Origin: Actinomycetota bacterium
Lineage (GTDB): Bacteria > Actinomycetota > Acidimicrobiia > IMCC26256 > JACDBD01
Assembly (NCBI GenBank): GCA_013695115.1
Contig: JACDBD010000379.1
Span: 1-7,093 of the forward strand
Direction of reading: 5' to 3'
DNA length: 7,093 bases
Part shown: one piece after another, positions 6,121 to 7,093 of the stretch
How positions within the stretch are numbered: the first letter of the stretch is position 1
Layout of the letters: each line of letters opens with the position of its first letter
Made by a program: the position numbers and the translations under genes
The notes under the pieces: generated by a model
What the model was told of the DNA's origin: nothing
Database searches by the model: none
The model's input: only the letters and a program-made list of their open reading frames with translations

Positions 6121-7093
6121 GTGACCTTGCGCACCCGACTCACTGAAGTCCTCCAGATCGAGCACCCGGTGATGCTCGCCGGCATGGGCGGCGTCTCCTA
6201 CAACCAGTTGGTCGCGGCGGTCTCCGAGGCCGGCGGCTTCGGCTGCCTCGGCGCGTCGGCGATGGCGCAGGACGAGATGATCGAGGAGATCCGCGCCGTC
6301 AAGCGCCAGACCGACAAGCCGTTCGGCGTCGACCTCCTCACCGCGCTCCCCGAGCAGATGATGGCCAACGTCGAGCACGTCATCCGGGAAGGGGCGCAGG
6401 TCTTCGTGGCCGGGCTGGGCGTGCCCCGCGACGCGGTGAAGCTCTGCCACGACAACAACGTCCTCGTCGCCAACATGTGCGGCAAGGTGCGGCATGCGGT
6501 GGCCGCGGTCGAGGCCGGCTGCGATCTCGTCGTCGCCCAGGGCACCGAGGCCGGCGGCCACACCGGCACGGTCGCGACCATGCCGCTCGTCCCCCAGATG
6601 GTCGACGCGGTCGGCGACCGCGTCCCGGTAGTCGCGGCGGGCGGCATCTTCGACGGCCGCGGCCTCGCCGCCTCGCTTGCGCTCGGTGCCGACGGCGTGT
6701 GGATCGGCACCCGGTTCATCGCCACTCCCGAGGCGCGAGCGACGCCCGGCTACAAGGACGCGCTCGTGCGTACCGCCGAGGACGGCACCGTCGTCAGCCG
6801 GGCCTTCACCGGCAAGACCCTGCGGGCGGTGCGCAACAAGACCACCCAGTATTACGAGGACCACCCCGAGAACCTCAAGCCGTTCCCCGACCAGATGTTC
6901 GCGGCCCTCGAGGAGGGCACGCTCCACCTCTCGGGTGGCGACGCCGCCGCCGGCGTCGATCCCGACCGCGAGTGCTACCCCGCGGGCCAGGGCACCGGCG
7001 CGATCGACGAGCTGGTACCCGCGGGCGAGCTGGTGCGGCGGTTCGTGGCCGAGGCCGAGGGCGCGCTCGAGGGCATGGCGGGCTTCCGGGCGG
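6121..7093 (+). CDS. Nitronate monooxygenase family FMN enzyme (3' end outside the window)
   Basis: This is an FMN-dependent TIM-barrel enzyme of the nitronate monooxygenase (former 2-nitropropane dioxygenase) family, which oxidises alkyl nitronates such as propionate 3-nitronate to carbonyl compounds and nitrite. The 324 residues seen include [11 protein letters not shown] near the N-terminus (16-26), the family motif [11 protein letters not shown] (139-149) with the conserved active-site-type His147, the FMN-phosphate loop AAGGI (172-176) and [11 protein letters not shown] (189-199). The C-terminal part carries [20 protein letters not shown] (286-305), usual in the actinobacterial members. 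Only the last residues should be missing, as no stop occurs before 7093. The start is GTG 6121, likely on a leaderless message. The gene diverges from purE across 35 bases. Related enoyl reductases such as FabK share this fold, so the true substrate is open. Confidence 0.88.
   Translation, partial: MTLRTRLTEVLQIEHPVMLAGMGGVSYNQLVAAVSEAGGFGCLGASAMAQDEMIEEIRAVKRQTDKPFGVDLLTALPEQMMANVEHVIREGAQVFVAGLGVPRDAVKLCHDNNVLVANMCGKVRHAVAAVEAGCDLVVAQGTEAGGHTGTVATMPLVPQMVDAVGDRVPVVAAGGIFDGRGLAASLALGADGVWIGTRFIATPEARATPGYKDALVRTAEDGTVVSRAFTGKTLRAVRNKTTQYYEDHPENLKPFPDQMFAALEEGTLHLSGGDAAAGVDPDRECYPAGQGTGAIDELVPAGELVRRFVAEAEGALEGMAGFRA

Noticed and set aside
6061..6927. A 288-codon open frame opposite the monooxygenase gene.
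   Set aside because: The plus strand carries clear FMN-enzyme motifs along the same stretch; the opposite frame mirrors its G/C-ending codons.
1..7093. CRISPR arrays, tRNA or rRNA genes, insertion sequences, phage genes.
   Set aside because: No regularly spaced direct repeats, no cloverleaf or rRNA-like stretches, and no transposase or integrase motifs were seen on either strand.

Overview
The window is high-GC DNA with strong G/C preference at third codon positions, GTG starts, TAnnnT-type -10 boxes directly before start codons, and a DUF222/HNH (13E12-type) gene. This points to an actinomycete-like bacterium. A deep-branching class such as Acidimicrobiia is possible but cannot be shown from this sequence alone.

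Layout, left to right. (1) 4-351, minus: a small lipoprotein gene with an intact lipobox signal peptide and a broken reading frame, apparently two compensating frameshifts. (2) 502-3833, plus: a two-gene operon for a MacB/FtsX-type ABC exporter, made of a 253-aa ATPase and an 854-aa permease holding two tandem MacB_PCD-FtsX halves. (3) 3851-4999, minus: a DUF222 + HNH endonuclease gene of the 13E12-repeat type. It converges on the permease with a gap of only 17 bp. (4) 5000-5160: a compact control region with a near-consensus promoter, a LexA-like palindrome between its -35 and -10, and a long hairpin that buries the Shine-Dalgarno sequence of the HNH gene. (5) 5161-5568, plus: a small four-helix membrane protein of unknown function with lower GC and different codon use. 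(6) 5594-6085, minus: purE. (7) 6121 to the window end, plus: a nitronate monooxygenase-like FMN enzyme, cut off by the window edge.

The ABC exporter, purE and the monooxygenase look like ordinary chromosomal genes. The pair HNH gene plus small membrane protein lies between them and looks like an accessory insert. The most interesting signal is the apparent double lock on the HNH gene: SOS (LexA) control of transcription plus RNA-structure control of translation. A second point is the 35-bp gap between purE and the monooxygenase, which appears to hold two divergent leaderless promoters that overlap each other. No tRNA, rRNA, CRISPR array, insertion sequence or phage gene was seen. No stretch longer than about 160 bases lacks a gene.
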